Assembly (NCBI RefSeq): GCF_041814905.1 | Contig: NZ_JBGXYA010000053.1 | Coordinates: forward strand, 4,948-68,947 | Direction of reading: 5' to 3' | Source: Glaesserella sp041814905 | GTDB taxonomy: Bacteria; Pseudomonadota; Gammaproteobacteria; Enterobacterales; Pasteurellaceae | DNA: 64,000 nt | In this document: positions 9,262 through 17,001 of the stretch, one piece after another | How the letters are laid out: every line of letters begins with the position of its first letter | Position numbering within the stretch: the stretch's first letter is position 1 | Made by a program: the position numbers and the translations under genes | Notes under the pieces: model-generated | Told to the model about the DNA's origin: nothing | Seen by the model: the letters and a program-made list of their open reading frames with translations, nothing else | The model's database searches: none

Positions 9262-10206
9262 TTAACGAATGATTAATTTAGGAAGTAACAGCTGAGGTTG
9301 GAAAGCGTCAGACTTGGCGTTTTTCAAAGCCTCAATCATCAGCTCAAAACCGGTATGTGCAATTTCTCTCATAGGTTGAGAAATCGTGCTAAATTTCATT
9401 AAGCGGGAAATGATCGTATTGTCAAAACCGACAATCGAAATTTCAGGCAGTGGCTGCTCAAAGGCTTGGCAAGTTTCCAATACTTGCTGAATCAATACAT
9501 CATTACTACAGCCAAAAGCCGTTACCTTATATTGAAATATCGCACTTTTCAAAAAATCGGCTAACGACGTTTTTTCATGCGTGTTTAAACAATGTTCCGT
9601 TTTAAGCAGGTAACCTTGTTCCGACAAATATTGGGCGAAACCGTGATATTTATCATCAAAGGGATCCATAATACCGATATAACCGATTACCGAATGTCCT
9701 GCTGAAAGCAAATGCGCAGCAATTTGTCTGCCACCGTTTTGGTGATCGGTTGACACGGATGGCAATTTGGTGGCGCTGCGGGTTAAGATAACCGTTTGAT
9801 ATTTGAATTGATTTAAGCGATCTTGATAACCTTCGGACATATCTCCTACAGGCACTAAAAAAACACCGTCAACTTCATGAGCCTCACATTCGTGCAAGGC
9901 GATCAACTCTTGTCTGGCATTATTTTTGCTGTTAAAAAACAGAATACAGCGTCCATGCAAGTAAGATTCTTGTTCCAACACTTCCAGTAAATCTGCAAAA
10001 AAAGGATTAGAAATATTCGGAAAAATGACGCCGAATAAGTTAGTCATTTTTTTCGGTTTGATTTTTACCTGATAATCTAATGCGTTAATGGCTTGCATCA
10101 CATTACGCAAGCTTTCCGGAGATAACGTCTCAGGTGAATTTAATGCCCGGGAAACCGTTGCAATCGAGACGCCTGCAAAAGCTGCTACCTCTCTTACCGT
10201 TGCCAT
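9262..10206 (-). CDS. LacI-family transcriptional regulator of the fructoside operon
   Basis: 314 residues. N-terminal LacI helix-turn-helix (TVREVAAFAGVSIATVSRAL, residues 3-22) and hinge, then a periplasmic-binding-protein-like effector domain (GVIFPNISNPFFADLL near residue 59, IVGFDNTIISRLM near residue 245). The gene sits inside the operon, 22 bases after GH32 and 9 bases before the binding protein, so repression of the operon would also lower the regulator itself. Candidate operators lie upstream of GH32. Effector unknown, probably a sugar or sugar phosphate of this pathway. Confidence 0.92.
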   Translation of the reverse strand: MATVREVAAFAGVSIATVSRALNSPETLSPESLRNVMQAINALDYQVKIKPKKMTNLFGVIFPNISNPFFADLLEVLEQESYLHGRCILFFNSKNNARQELIALHECEAHEVDGVFLVPVGDMSEGYQDRLNQFKYQTVILTRSATKLPSVSTDHQNGGRQIAAHLLSAGHSVIGYIGIMDPFDDKYHGFAQYLSEQGYLLKTEHCLNTHEKTSLADFLKSAIFQYKVTAFGCSNDVLIQQVLETCQAFEQPLPEISIVGFDNTIISRLMKFSTISQPMREIAHTGFELMIEALKNAKSDAFQPQLLLPKLIIR

Positions 10207-10228
10207 AACTGTGCCTCAATAATATTTT

Positions 10229-11653
10229 CTACTCTTCAATAATAGCGAATTCCAATGTTTGCCAATCACCGCTCAATTGCGGCGTGGTTTTTGTTTGCGC
10301 AGGGAATGCTAATTGGCTGATACTGACTTTCCCGTTGCCAAAATGGAATTCCGTTAATCCGTGATCCACTAACAATTCAAAATCAAAACATTTACCACTG
10401 AAAGCTTGGTTGACTTGATAATGGTGCGGGAATTTTTGTCGCATCACATCATCTTTACCTTGATAGCAACGGAATAGTTCGAAGATCACCGCGTCATCGG
10501 TTTTATGCAAACAGATCGACAATTCACCGTCAAACAGCGTAATACAAGCGGTCTGTTTCTCGGCAAAATTTACGAATCCTTTTAAGTAAAATACATGAGC
10601 GTGTAACCCGTTTAAGACAGAATCCGTTTTTTGGAGGAGGACGCCTTGTAACATCTCAGAAGCGAAAGTTTGATGTAGGTGGTCTCCGTTTTCGTTCTGT
10701 ACAAGGCGAAATTCTTTCACAGCAGTCATTGAACTTCGGAAACATTCGGTGTCGGTATTACGTGCATATTGCCAATTACTGAACCAAGAAATGCCGACAT
10801 GGCGTTGATTAGGTGCATTAAACCACGTTTGAGTAGCGTAATAATCGCGACCGATATCCAACCATTTTACTTCAGAGGCTGGAGCATTGTTACGGAAGGT
10901 TTCACCGTCAAAATCACCGACAAAATATTGCGTACCGGAGCTATCTTCAAAGCACCCACTACCAATGCCGACAATTAGTACCCATTTGGTTTTACCGTTT
11001 GTTAACGGCATTTCAAATAAATCAGGGCATTCCCACGGACCTTGACTATGGAAGCCGTCCTGTTGCCCGAATTCGCTGGTTTTCTGCCAATCAATTAAAT
11101 TTTTGGAACGATAAAAACCGATAGATTGACCACAAGTCACCACCATAATCCAATGTTGGCTCGCTTCGTGCCAAATTACTTTCGGATCACGAAAACAACC
11201 GATAAACGGATTGCTGACAACCGGATTACCGTGATATTTCTGCCAATGCATACCGCCATCCGTGCTATAGGCTACGCATTGGCTTTGGATATCTATCATT
11301 TTATGTTGCGGCAAATTCAGGCTTGCGGTGTAAAACGCCACTAAATTATTGCAAGATTTCTCTTTAAACAGACCGCTTGTATTCTGTTGATCAATTACCG
11401 CACTGCCTGAAAAGATATAACCGAGTACATCAGGCGCAAGGGCAATCGGGAGATGTTGCCACGTTACCAAATCGGTAGAAACCGCATGCCCCCAATGCAT
11501 TGGTCCCCACACCGTATCCATCGGATAATGCTGATAAAACAAATGCCAAACCCCGTTACTGTAAACCAATCCATTTGGATCGTTCATCCAGCCGAACAGC
11601 GGTGAAAAATGGAGTGTCGGACGGTATTGTTCTACGTAAGGAAAATTACTCAT
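10229..11653 (-). CDS. GH32 beta-fructosidase (sucrose/fructan hydrolase, cytoplasmic)
   Basis: Glycoside hydrolase family 32, 474 residues. Nucleophile motif WMNDPNG at 22-28 (Asp25), transition-state motif FRDP at 154-157 and acid/base WECPD at 207-211 (Glu208). N-terminal five-bladed propeller, then a beta-sandwich of about 150 residues. No signal peptide, so it acts inside the cell. The partner transporter is ABC rather than PTS, so the substrate should arrive unphosphorylated; that argues for a sucrose/oligofructose hydrolase over sucrose-6-phosphate hydrolase, which databases may call it. First gene of the operon. Confidence 0.92.
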   Translation of the reverse strand: MSNFPYVEQYRPTLHFSPLFGWMNDPNGLVYSNGVWHLFYQHYPMDTVWGPMHWGHAVSTDLVTWQHLPIALAPDVLGYIFSGSAVIDQQNTSGLFKEKSCNNLVAFYTASLNLPQHKMIDIQSQCVAYSTDGGMHWQKYHGNPVVSNPFIGCFRDPKVIWHEASQHWIMVVTCGQSIGFYRSKNLIDWQKTSEFGQQDGFHSQGPWECPDLFEMPLTNGKTKWVLIVGIGSGCFEDSSGTQYFVGDFDGETFRNNAPASEVKWLDIGRDYYATQTWFNAPNQRHVGISWFSNWQYARNTDTECFRSSMTAVKEFRLVQNENGDHLHQTFASEMLQGVLLQKTDSVLNGLHAHVFYLKGFVNFAEKQTACITLFDGELSICLHKTDDAVIFELFRCYQGKDDVMRQKFPHHYQVNQAFSGKCFDFELLVDHGLTEFHFGNGKVSISQLAFPAQTKTTPQLSGDWQTLEFAIIEE

Positions 11654-11728
11654 ATCATTGCCTCTTCAATCATCCTGAATGGAAAATATCATGGCAAAAA
11701 GAAAATAGGTGGCTATAGGTGAAGAGAG

Positions 11729-11742
11729 ATTCCTGAAGGAAT
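11729..11742. promoter_or_regulatory. Candidate operator palindrome upstream of the GH32 operon
   Basis: ATTCCT-GA-AGGAAT, a perfect 6-bp-arm palindrome 76 bases upstream of the GH32 start. Even-spaced palindromes of this size suit LacI-type dimers. Inference only. Confidence 0.35.
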
Positions 11743-11777
11743 TTGCTCCAAATCGAGTAATTTGTGGTGAAAATGTG

Positions 11778-11810
11778 ATGTAACAATCAAAATTTGTTTC
11801 ATTGTTACAT
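11778..11810. promoter_or_regulatory. 10-bp inverted repeat, candidate operator
   Basis: ATGTAACAAT (11778-11787) and ATTGTTACAT (11801-11810) are perfect inverted arms 13 bases apart, in the gap between the divergent GH32 operon and HAD phosphatase gene. AAATGTGAT at 11771-11779 also resembles one half of a CRP site, but the other half is poor. Which regulator binds is unknown. Confidence 0.45.
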
Positions 11811-11929
11811 AACATGGAGATACAAGCGGTCTGTTTTTACTCAAATTTTGCAATTTTTGAGTATTCGTTCGGAAAATCGGCGTAAAATAGTGAGAATTGT
11901 GCAAGCCTTCACGTTCAAAAGGTGTTTAT

Positions 11930-12547
11930 ATGAGCAACGAACAGAATATAGAGACAGTGGTGTTTGATTTAGGCGGTGTGTTGGTAGATTGGAATCCGCG
12001 CCACTTATACCGCAAAATTTTTACTGACGAAGCGGAAATGGAATATTTTCTAACCCATATCTGTACGCAGGAATGGAACGAACATCAAGATCGCGGTCGA
12101 CCGTGGGCAGAAGGTATCGCTTTGCTTTGCGCACAACATCCCGATTATGAAACGCCAATTCGGGCGTATTACGAGCGTTGGCAGGAAATGCTCAACGGTG
12201 CGATTGAAGAAACCGTCAAAGTGCTGGAAGACTTACATCAACACGGTATCCGCCTATTGGCGTTGACTAATTGGTCTGGTGAAACCTTTCATTTTGCGGA
12301 GGAAAAATTTCCGTTCTTACACTTATTTGAAGGTATTTTGGTTTCCGGTAACGAAAATTTGATGAAGCCCGACCCTCGCATTTTCACCCTGCTAATCGAA
12401 CGCTACAATCTTAATCCGCAACGCACCGTATTTGTAGACGACAGCCTGCGTAATGTTGAAGCCGCTATTAACATGGGCATTCACGGGCTGCACTTTACCG
12501 GTGCGCGTCAGTTGGAAAAGGATCTGGCGGCATTAGGTGTGCGGTGA
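11930..12547 (+). CDS. HAD-superfamily phosphatase (YihX-like)
   Basis: 205-residue cytosolic hydrolase. Motif I VVFDLGGVLVDWN (Asp13), motif II ALTNWS, conserved Lys in NLMKPDPRIF and motif IV FVDDSLRNVEAA. The DLGG form of motif I, with Gly in place of the second Asp, is typical of the YihX/epoxide hydrolase-like subgroup, whose E. coli member acts on alpha-D-glucose-1-phosphate. A longer frame opens at TTG 11897, but ATG 11930 has an AAAGG site just upstream and fits homologues. Divergent from the GH32 operon. Substrate not determinable here. Confidence 0.87.
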   Translation: MSNEQNIETVVFDLGGVLVDWNPRHLYRKIFTDEAEMEYFLTHICTQEWNEHQDRGRPWAEGIALLCAQHPDYETPIRAYYERWQEMLNGAIEETVKVLEDLHQHGIRLLALTNWSGETFHFAEEKFPFLHLFEGILVSGNENLMKPDPRIFTLLIERYNLNPQRTVFVDDSLRNVEAAINMGIHGLHFTGARQLEKDLAALGVR

Positions 12548-12590
12548 TCAAATCGGGGAAATATTGGGATTTCTTAGGTAATCGGTATTA

Positions 12591-12599
12591 ACAAGCGGT
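12591..12599 (+). repeat. DNA uptake signal sequence
   Basis: ACAAGCGGT followed by TTTTTTGCAAAAA, ending just before the -35 of the metal-exporter promoter. Confidence 0.85.
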
Positions 12600-12618
12600 C
12601 CGTTTTTTGCAAAAATGC

Positions 12619-12649
12619 TTGAGCCTGTAATTACTACAGGGTTTATAGT
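12619..12649 (+). promoter_or_regulatory. MerR-type metal-responsive promoter
   Basis: -35 TTGAGC (12619-12624) and -10 TATAGT (12644-12649) are 19 bases apart, the lengthened spacer typical of promoters activated by MerR-family proteins. The spacer region carries a perfect dyad CCTGTA-ATTAC-TACAGG (12624-12640), very like the ZntR/CadR/PbrR operators. It drives the CDF exporter that starts at 12708. No merR-type gene is in the window. Confidence 0.8.
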
Positions 12650-12707
12650 GTCCACCATCAATTCACAATCGTCGATAAGATTCATTTTGCGTCGAATAAG
12701 GAGATTT

Positions 12708-13400
12708 ATGGAGATTCAAGAAGTGAAAGCCAAGCAGGTAAGCGAACAGGAGCATACTCATTCAGAACACTCCCATACGGAGCATAGCCATTCGCACATG
12801 CCGAAAAATAAAACAATTTTGGGTATTAGTCTTGCGATTATCAGCAGTTATATGGTGATAGAGTTTATTGGCGGATACTTGTTTAACAGCTTAACGTTAA
12901 TGGCGGATGCGGGTCATATGGCAAATGACAGCTTATCGCTCCTTCTTGCATTAGTTGCATTGTTTCTCAGCAGTAAAGCACAAAAGCGATTTGCATTACT
13001 TAACGGCGCCTCGCTTGTGATTGTGGCGGGAATGATTGTAATTGAGGCTTTTGAACGTTGGCGGGAACCTTCGGAAATCGTCGCGGTGCCAATGATTATC
13101 GTGGCAACTATCGGCTTATTGGTGAATATATTAGTCGCGCGGATTATGCTTAAAAGTGATCAGGATAACCTCAATATCAAAGCAGCATATCTTCACGTGA
13201 TGGCTGATTTATTCGGTTCCGTGGTAGCGATTATTGCCGGTTTCGGCGTGTTGTTATTCGACTGGCAATGGATAGATATCGTGGCAAGCGTGATGTTAAG
13301 TTTGTTGGTATTACGTAGCGGCTTATCCATCGTCAAGCAAGCGGTTGTGGCATTACGTAATAATAGTGATCAATTGAACTCGACAGTGCATAATCATTGA
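12708..13400 (+). CDS. Cation diffusion facilitator metal exporter lacking the C-terminal domain
   Basis: Inner-membrane metal/proton antiporter, 230 residues. A His-rich N-terminus (about residues 15-35, repeated HS/HT pairs) precedes six predicted helices. Metal-site motifs: LMADAGHMANDS in helix 2 and HVMADLFGSV in helix 5, the HxxxD pairs that suit Zn(II). Relatives such as ZitB or CzcD have about 300 residues with a cytoplasmic metallochaperone-like domain after helix 6; here only about 20 residues remain. A longer frame starts at 12615, inside the promoter; ATG 12708 with AAGGAG at 12697-12702 is the start. Likely zinc or cadmium export under a MerR-type activator. Confidence 0.9.
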   Translation: MEIQEVKAKQVSEQEHTHSEHSHTEHSHSHMPKNKTILGISLAIISSYMVIEFIGGYLFNSLTLMADAGHMANDSLSLLLALVALFLSSKAQKRFALLNGASLVIVAGMIVIEAFERWREPSEIVAVPMIIVATIGLLVNILVARIMLKSDQDNLNIKAAYLHVMADLFGSVVAIIAGFGVLLFDWQWIDIVASVMLSLLVLRSGLSIVKQAVVALRNNSDQLNSTVHNH

Positions 13401-13415
13401 GCGGACGAACATCAT

Positions 13416-13443
13416 AAAACGACCGTATAAACGGTCGTTTTTT
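13416..13443. terminator. Bidirectional terminator
   Basis: AAAACGACCGT (13416-13426), loop ATAA, ACGGTCGTTTT (13431-13441) plus T run: perfect 11-bp stem with A's on one side and T's on the other, between convergent genes. Confidence 0.88.
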
Positions 13444-13476
13444 AACTATCCACAGAGGTGTCGGAGGATATCCGTC

Positions 13477-14157
13477 TTATTCCGCCGCAACAGTAAAATG
13501 TTGATGTAAATGTGCTTTCTTCTCTGCATCATCGACAATCGCAATGGCTAAATCCGTAACGCTAATGCCCGCCGGAATATCACCGTTCATCAGTAAGTAG
13601 TTGTTACCTAAACGATATTTCCCTGTACGCTGTTCGCTATAACCTGCATCCGCACCCAATAATGCCGGAGGCGAAATAAACGACCAATTCACATCATTAC
13701 GTGCTTTTAAGTCCGCTAATAAGTTACGTACTGCATTTGCTCCGTCAAAAATCTCCGACGGGAAATTCGGAGTGTCGATTAACTGTACGCCTTCCGCGAC
13801 ATATAAACTCCCTGCTCCGCCGACGACTAACAAATAAGGTACCTTCGCGGTTTTTGCCGCCTCGACGATATTGGCTAAACCGGTTTTGTTATCTTGAGCA
13901 AGGTTTGGATTTGTCCAGCCGGCATTAAATGCGCTGATAACCGCATCAAAGCCGGTTAATTGTTCGGCAAAATTTGTAGAATTTACGTCAAAAGAGACCG
14001 CTTGCACCTTGTCTGATTTAACGACTTTATCGATGTTACGTGCAAAAGCGGTGACTTGATGCCCGCGATTGGCTAATTCTGCGACCACGGCTTGACCAAC
14101 ATAACCTGTTGCACCGATTACTGCGATTTTTTGTGTTTGGTTGAGGGTTGTCATCAT
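13477..14157 (-). CDS. NAD(P)-binding NmrA/YwnB-like oxidoreductase
   Basis: 226-residue atypical short-chain reductase. Glycine-rich nucleotide motif IGATGYVGQAVV about 13-24 residues from the start, then NAGWTNPN, VVGGAGSLYV and WSFISPPALL, as in the Rossmann-fold proteins often listed as NAD(P)H-binding or flavin-reductase-like. The longest frame starts at 14223, but ATG 14157 (followed by a second ATG at 14154) fits homologues. Divergent from a LysR gene, a common pair in which the regulator controls its neighbour. Substrate unknown. Confidence 0.82.
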   Translation of the reverse strand: MMTTLNQTQKIAVIGATGYVGQAVVAELANRGHQVTAFARNIDKVVKSDKVQAVSFDVNSTNFAEQLTGFDAVISAFNAGWTNPNLAQDNKTGLANIVEAAKTAKVPYLLVVGGAGSLYVAEGVQLIDTPNFPSEIFDGANAVRNLLADLKARNDVNWSFISPPALLGADAGYSEQRTGKYRLGNNYLLMNGDIPAGISVTDLAIAIVDDAEKKAHLHQHFTVAAE

Positions 14158-14265
14158 TTCATTCTCTGTTTGTTGAAGATGCGGAAAGTATAACTGGATT
14201 TTTAATGAAAAATTAGTGCACAATCAACTAAATCATTATTAGCTAAAAGGAAACAATCTCAAATT

Positions 14266-15153
14266 ATGAATTCATCGGACTTTGGACAGCTGCTGATTTT
14301 CCATAGTATCGCGCAGGAAAATTCGATTAGCGGCGCGGCGAAAAAGCTTAATATTGCCGTGCCTTCCGTGAGTAAATCATTAAAAAATTTGGAGAAAAAG
14401 ATCGGGGTACCGCTGTTTTTGCGTAGTACGCGTCGGATACAATTAACCGAAACCGGTTTGAAATTATGGCAAGAGACCCAATTGCCGATGGAACAGCTGA
14501 AACAGATTTGGCAAACGCTGGACGAACAGTATCACGAGCCGAACGGGACGGTGCGAATTACGCTGTCTCAAGTCCACTTTGATCTGATTTTCAAACCGGT
14601 TTATGCAGAATTTTGTCGCCGTTATCCTGAAATTGTGTTGGAGTTTTCCATTAACAATGCAAAGGTTGATCTGCTTGCGGAAAACTTTGATCTCGGTGTG
14701 CGTTTGGGACATAGTTTAAGTGAAAACGTCGTGGCGAAGCGGATTTATCCACCGATGCGGCAAGGCTTATATGTGTCGCAACAATATGCCGAACAGCATG
14801 GTATTCCGCACTCGATTAAGGAATTGGCACAACATCGGCTGATTAGTTTGCGTTTTATCAGTAGCGGTAAAATCGAGCCGCTATTTTTAAGGGTCAACGG
14901 CGAAAATCAGCTCATTCCTTTTGATAACACCTTGATTTTTAATGATACGTCAATGCTCATTGATGCCGTTTCACAAGGCATGGGGATTGGTAGAATCTTT
15001 GAGCCGCTCGTACCGAAACAAGGTTTCGTTCCTGTTTTAGCGCAACATTGGCTCACGTTTCCTGAAAGCTATATTTATTATCCGCCGATGCAACACAAGC
15101 CGAAAAAAGTACAGCTGCTGTTGGATTTTTTGGCGGAAAAACAGACGTTGTAA
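14266..15153 (+). CDS. LysR-family transcriptional regulator
   Basis: 295 residues. N-terminal winged helix-turn-helix (SISGAAKKLNIAVPSVSKSL near residues 20-40, then RSTRRIQLTETG) and a C-terminal effector-binding domain of the CrgA/DsdC-like type. Divergent from the NmrA-like oxidoreductase with a gap of 108 bases, so that gene is its likely target. Effector unknown. Followed by a convincing inverted uptake-signal hairpin. Confidence 0.9.
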   Translation: MNSSDFGQLLIFHSIAQENSISGAAKKLNIAVPSVSKSLKNLEKKIGVPLFLRSTRRIQLTETGLKLWQETQLPMEQLKQIWQTLDEQYHEPNGTVRITLSQVHFDLIFKPVYAEFCRRYPEIVLEFSINNAKVDLLAENFDLGVRLGHSLSENVVAKRIYPPMRQGLYVSQQYAEQHGIPHSIKELAQHRLISLRFISSGKIEPLFLRVNGENQLIPFDNTLIFNDTSMLIDAVSQGMGIGRIFEPLVPKQGFVPVLAQHWLTFPESYIYYPPMQHKPKKVQLLLDFLAEKQTL

Positions 15154-15161
15154 ACACGATA

Positions 15162-15217
15162 CAAGCGGTCGGTTTGAGCGAAAAATTTGCAAAATTCCCA
15201 CCAAAACCGACCGCTTG
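15162..15217. terminator. Inverted uptake-signal pair, bidirectional terminator
   Basis: CAAGCGGTCGGTTT (15162-15175) and AAACCGACCGCTTG (15204-15217) are perfect 14-bp arms between the convergent LysR and coiled-coil genes. Confidence 0.75.
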
Positions 15218-15245
15218 ATCGTAATTATCGACGAGATTTTTTCGA

Positions 15246-15794
15246 TTAAGTTTTGAGTTTCACTGCGCAATTTTCCAATTGATTTGCCAGTATTAACTTC
15301 GCTTTTTGTAATTTATCGCCGAATTTTGCATTGAACGCATCAACCCATTTTTGGCGGTATTTTGCCGTTTTGCAGCTTTTGCCTGTCAGCATCGTTTTGG
15401 CTTCCAGTAATGCGTCTTGCGTTTCTTGCTGCGCCGTCAGCACTTTCGTTTTTAATGCATTTAACTGTACATTGACAGTTTCCTGCAGCCTGTGTTGGAA
15501 CGTTTCACTGCGTTTTTCAATATCTTCACCGTCTTGTTCGATCATTTGCTCAAAGTCCGCCACTTCATGACGTAAATCGATCGGTTGATCGAGGCTGTCC
15601 AACAATGTTTGATGGTTGTTGAGTCGGTTGTCTATTGTCGCCTTCGCATTATTCAGTTGAGCGGAGAACAGCTGCGCTTCCGCTATTTTTTGAGTGAACT
15701 CCGCTTTCAGTTGTTGGGTCTTCAGCTGTGCCGTTTGCGTGAGTTCTTCCACTCGGGCTTCGATATTTTGCATGATTTGTTGTTTTTCCATCAT
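15246..15794 (-). CDS. Hypothetical coiled-coil protein
   Basis: About 182 residues, dominated by Gln/Glu/Ala/Lys-rich heptad-like helices from the N-terminus to about residue 130 (NIEARVEELTQTAQLKTQQL and onward), then a more globular end with KSCKTAKYRQKWVDAFNAKF and two cysteines. No signal peptide or membrane segment, so probably cytosolic. I do not recognise a named family. ATG 15794 is preceded by AAGGA; upstream in-frame ATGs lack such a site. Divergent from a LysR gene (16081), with repeat elements in the gap. May be a structural or stress-related protein; function unknown. Confidence 0.7.
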   Translation of the reverse strand: MMEKQQIMQNIEARVEELTQTAQLKTQQLKAEFTQKIAEAQLFSAQLNNAKATIDNRLNNHQTLLDSLDQPIDLRHEVADFEQMIEQDGEDIEKRSETFQHRLQETVNVQLNALKTKVLTAQQETQDALLEAKTMLTGKSCKTAKYRQKWVDAFNAKFGDKLQKAKLILANQLENCAVKLKT

Positions 15795-15837
15795 TGTTTT
15801 CCTTCTTAGTTGTTTCATCAAAATGATTTTGTTGAAT

Positions 15838-15996
15838 AACGAAAAGTGTCCTTTTCGTTGAAGGTATTACATCTTATAGATCTTAAGAAAAACTTAACCG
15901 AACCATAATAGTTGACTATTTGTGAGGTTGGATGAGCGCGCCCTTTATTAATGATAAATTTCACGTTAAGCTTGTTAAAAAGTGAACGAAAAGTGT
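15838..15996. repeat. 12-bp direct repeat pair and hairpin in divergent promoter region
   Basis: AACGAAAAGTGT occurs at 15838-15849 and again at 15985-15996. The first copy is part of a perfect hairpin (AACGAAAAG / CTTTTCGTT, loop TGTC, 15838-15859). A further AAAAGTG lies at 15978, 11 bases before the one at 15989. The region separates the coiled-coil gene from the divergent LysR gene and may hold its binding sites. The rest of the gap is AT-rich with no other clear element. Confidence 0.5.
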
Positions 15997-16080
15997 TCAT
16001 ATAAATCTTTTATGTAACAAAAAACAGCATTCACTGTTAATATGATGTTATTTCAAGGGAATGAAAAATAAGGAAAACTA

Positions 16081-16962
16081 ATGAAATTGCTAGATGATAT
16101 GGCATTATTTGTTGAGGTCGTAAAAGCACAGAGTTTCACGCGTGCTTCTGCATTTTTGGACATACCGAAATCTACGTTATCGGTTCGTATCAGTAAGTTA
16201 GAAAAACTGCTTGGTTTACGTTTACTTAACCGAACTACGCGTAAAATCGATTTAACGGAAGCCGGCGCGCGTTATTACGAGCGTGCGGTTCGTATTGTGG
16301 ATGAGGCAAAGCTTATTCATCAACAGTTAAACGATGTCTATCAAGAGCCTACGGGCTTGTTAAAAGTCACCTTACCGGCGGATTTGGCAAACCTGTTTGT
16401 AGCGCCTGTGCTACGTGAATTCTGCGATAAATATCCTAAAATTGAACTCGATTTAGATATCGCATGGCGCAGTACCGATCTCTACCATCACTCTTTCGAT
16501 TTAGCCATTGACTTGGATAAACCTGCAAGCTCGGATTTATCCGTCTGCCCGTTGGCAAATATCCAAGGCGGAATTTATGCCTCAGACGATTATCTCCAAC
16601 AATTCGGCTCGCCCAAAAATATCAACGAGTTGAAAAAACACCGCTGTTTACCGTGCCGGCAACATGAATGGCATTTAATTAACCAGGAGCAAGAGAAAAT
16701 TATCCCTGTACATGGGCATTTAGGTTCCAACAGTTTAACGGTGACCCAACGTTTAGCCAGTGAAGGACTGGGCTTAGCATTATTACCGGATTTGGCGGCG
16801 AAACTGACCGGCAAAGAGATGTTGAAACGCATTCTGCCGGAATGGCAAAGTAAAGCGATTTCCGTTTATGCTATTACGCCGACCAAATTGCTCCCGGCAA
16901 AAATCCAAGTTTTTATCGCATTTTTGAAAGAAAAATTGGAACAGTTGGCGAATAAGCGGTAA
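16081..16962 (+). CDS. LysR-family transcriptional regulator
   Basis: 293 residues. Helix-turn-helix at about residues 15-40 (SFTRASAFLDIPKSTLSVRI, then NRTTRKIDLTEAG), followed by the effector domain (LKVTLPADLANLFVAPVL onward, and SEGLGLALLPDLAA near residue 225). Belongs to the AaeR/CrgA-like group by its start MKLLDDMALFVEVV. Ribosome binding site AAGGAAA before the ATG. Divergent from the coiled-coil protein; the GNAT gene follows after 39 bases in the same direction and may be cotranscribed. Target and effector unknown. Confidence 0.9.
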   Translation: MKLLDDMALFVEVVKAQSFTRASAFLDIPKSTLSVRISKLEKLLGLRLLNRTTRKIDLTEAGARYYERAVRIVDEAKLIHQQLNDVYQEPTGLLKVTLPADLANLFVAPVLREFCDKYPKIELDLDIAWRSTDLYHHSFDLAIDLDKPASSDLSVCPLANIQGGIYASDDYLQQFGSPKNINELKKHRCLPCRQHEWHLINQEQEKIIPVHGHLGSNSLTVTQRLASEGLGLALLPDLAAKLTGKEMLKRILPEWQSKAISVYAITPTKLLPAKIQVFIAFLKEKLEQLANKR

Positions 16963-17001
16963 GATTTTTGTACTTTTTTGCCAAAATTCTGAGAGTGCAT
17001 T

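Noticed and set aside
11771..11795. Full CRP site before the fructoside operon
   Set aside because: Only the left half TGTGA is good; the right half would need an 8-base spacer and still mismatches.
12615..12707. N-terminal extension of the CDF exporter
   Set aside because: The extension lies inside the MerR-type promoter and upstream of a strong AAGGAG-ATG at 12708; the extra residues do not look like protein.
15818..16000. 60-codon minus-strand frame upstream of the coiled-coil gene
   Set aside because: Covers the divergent promoter gap and repeats; no binding site, no recognisable sequence.
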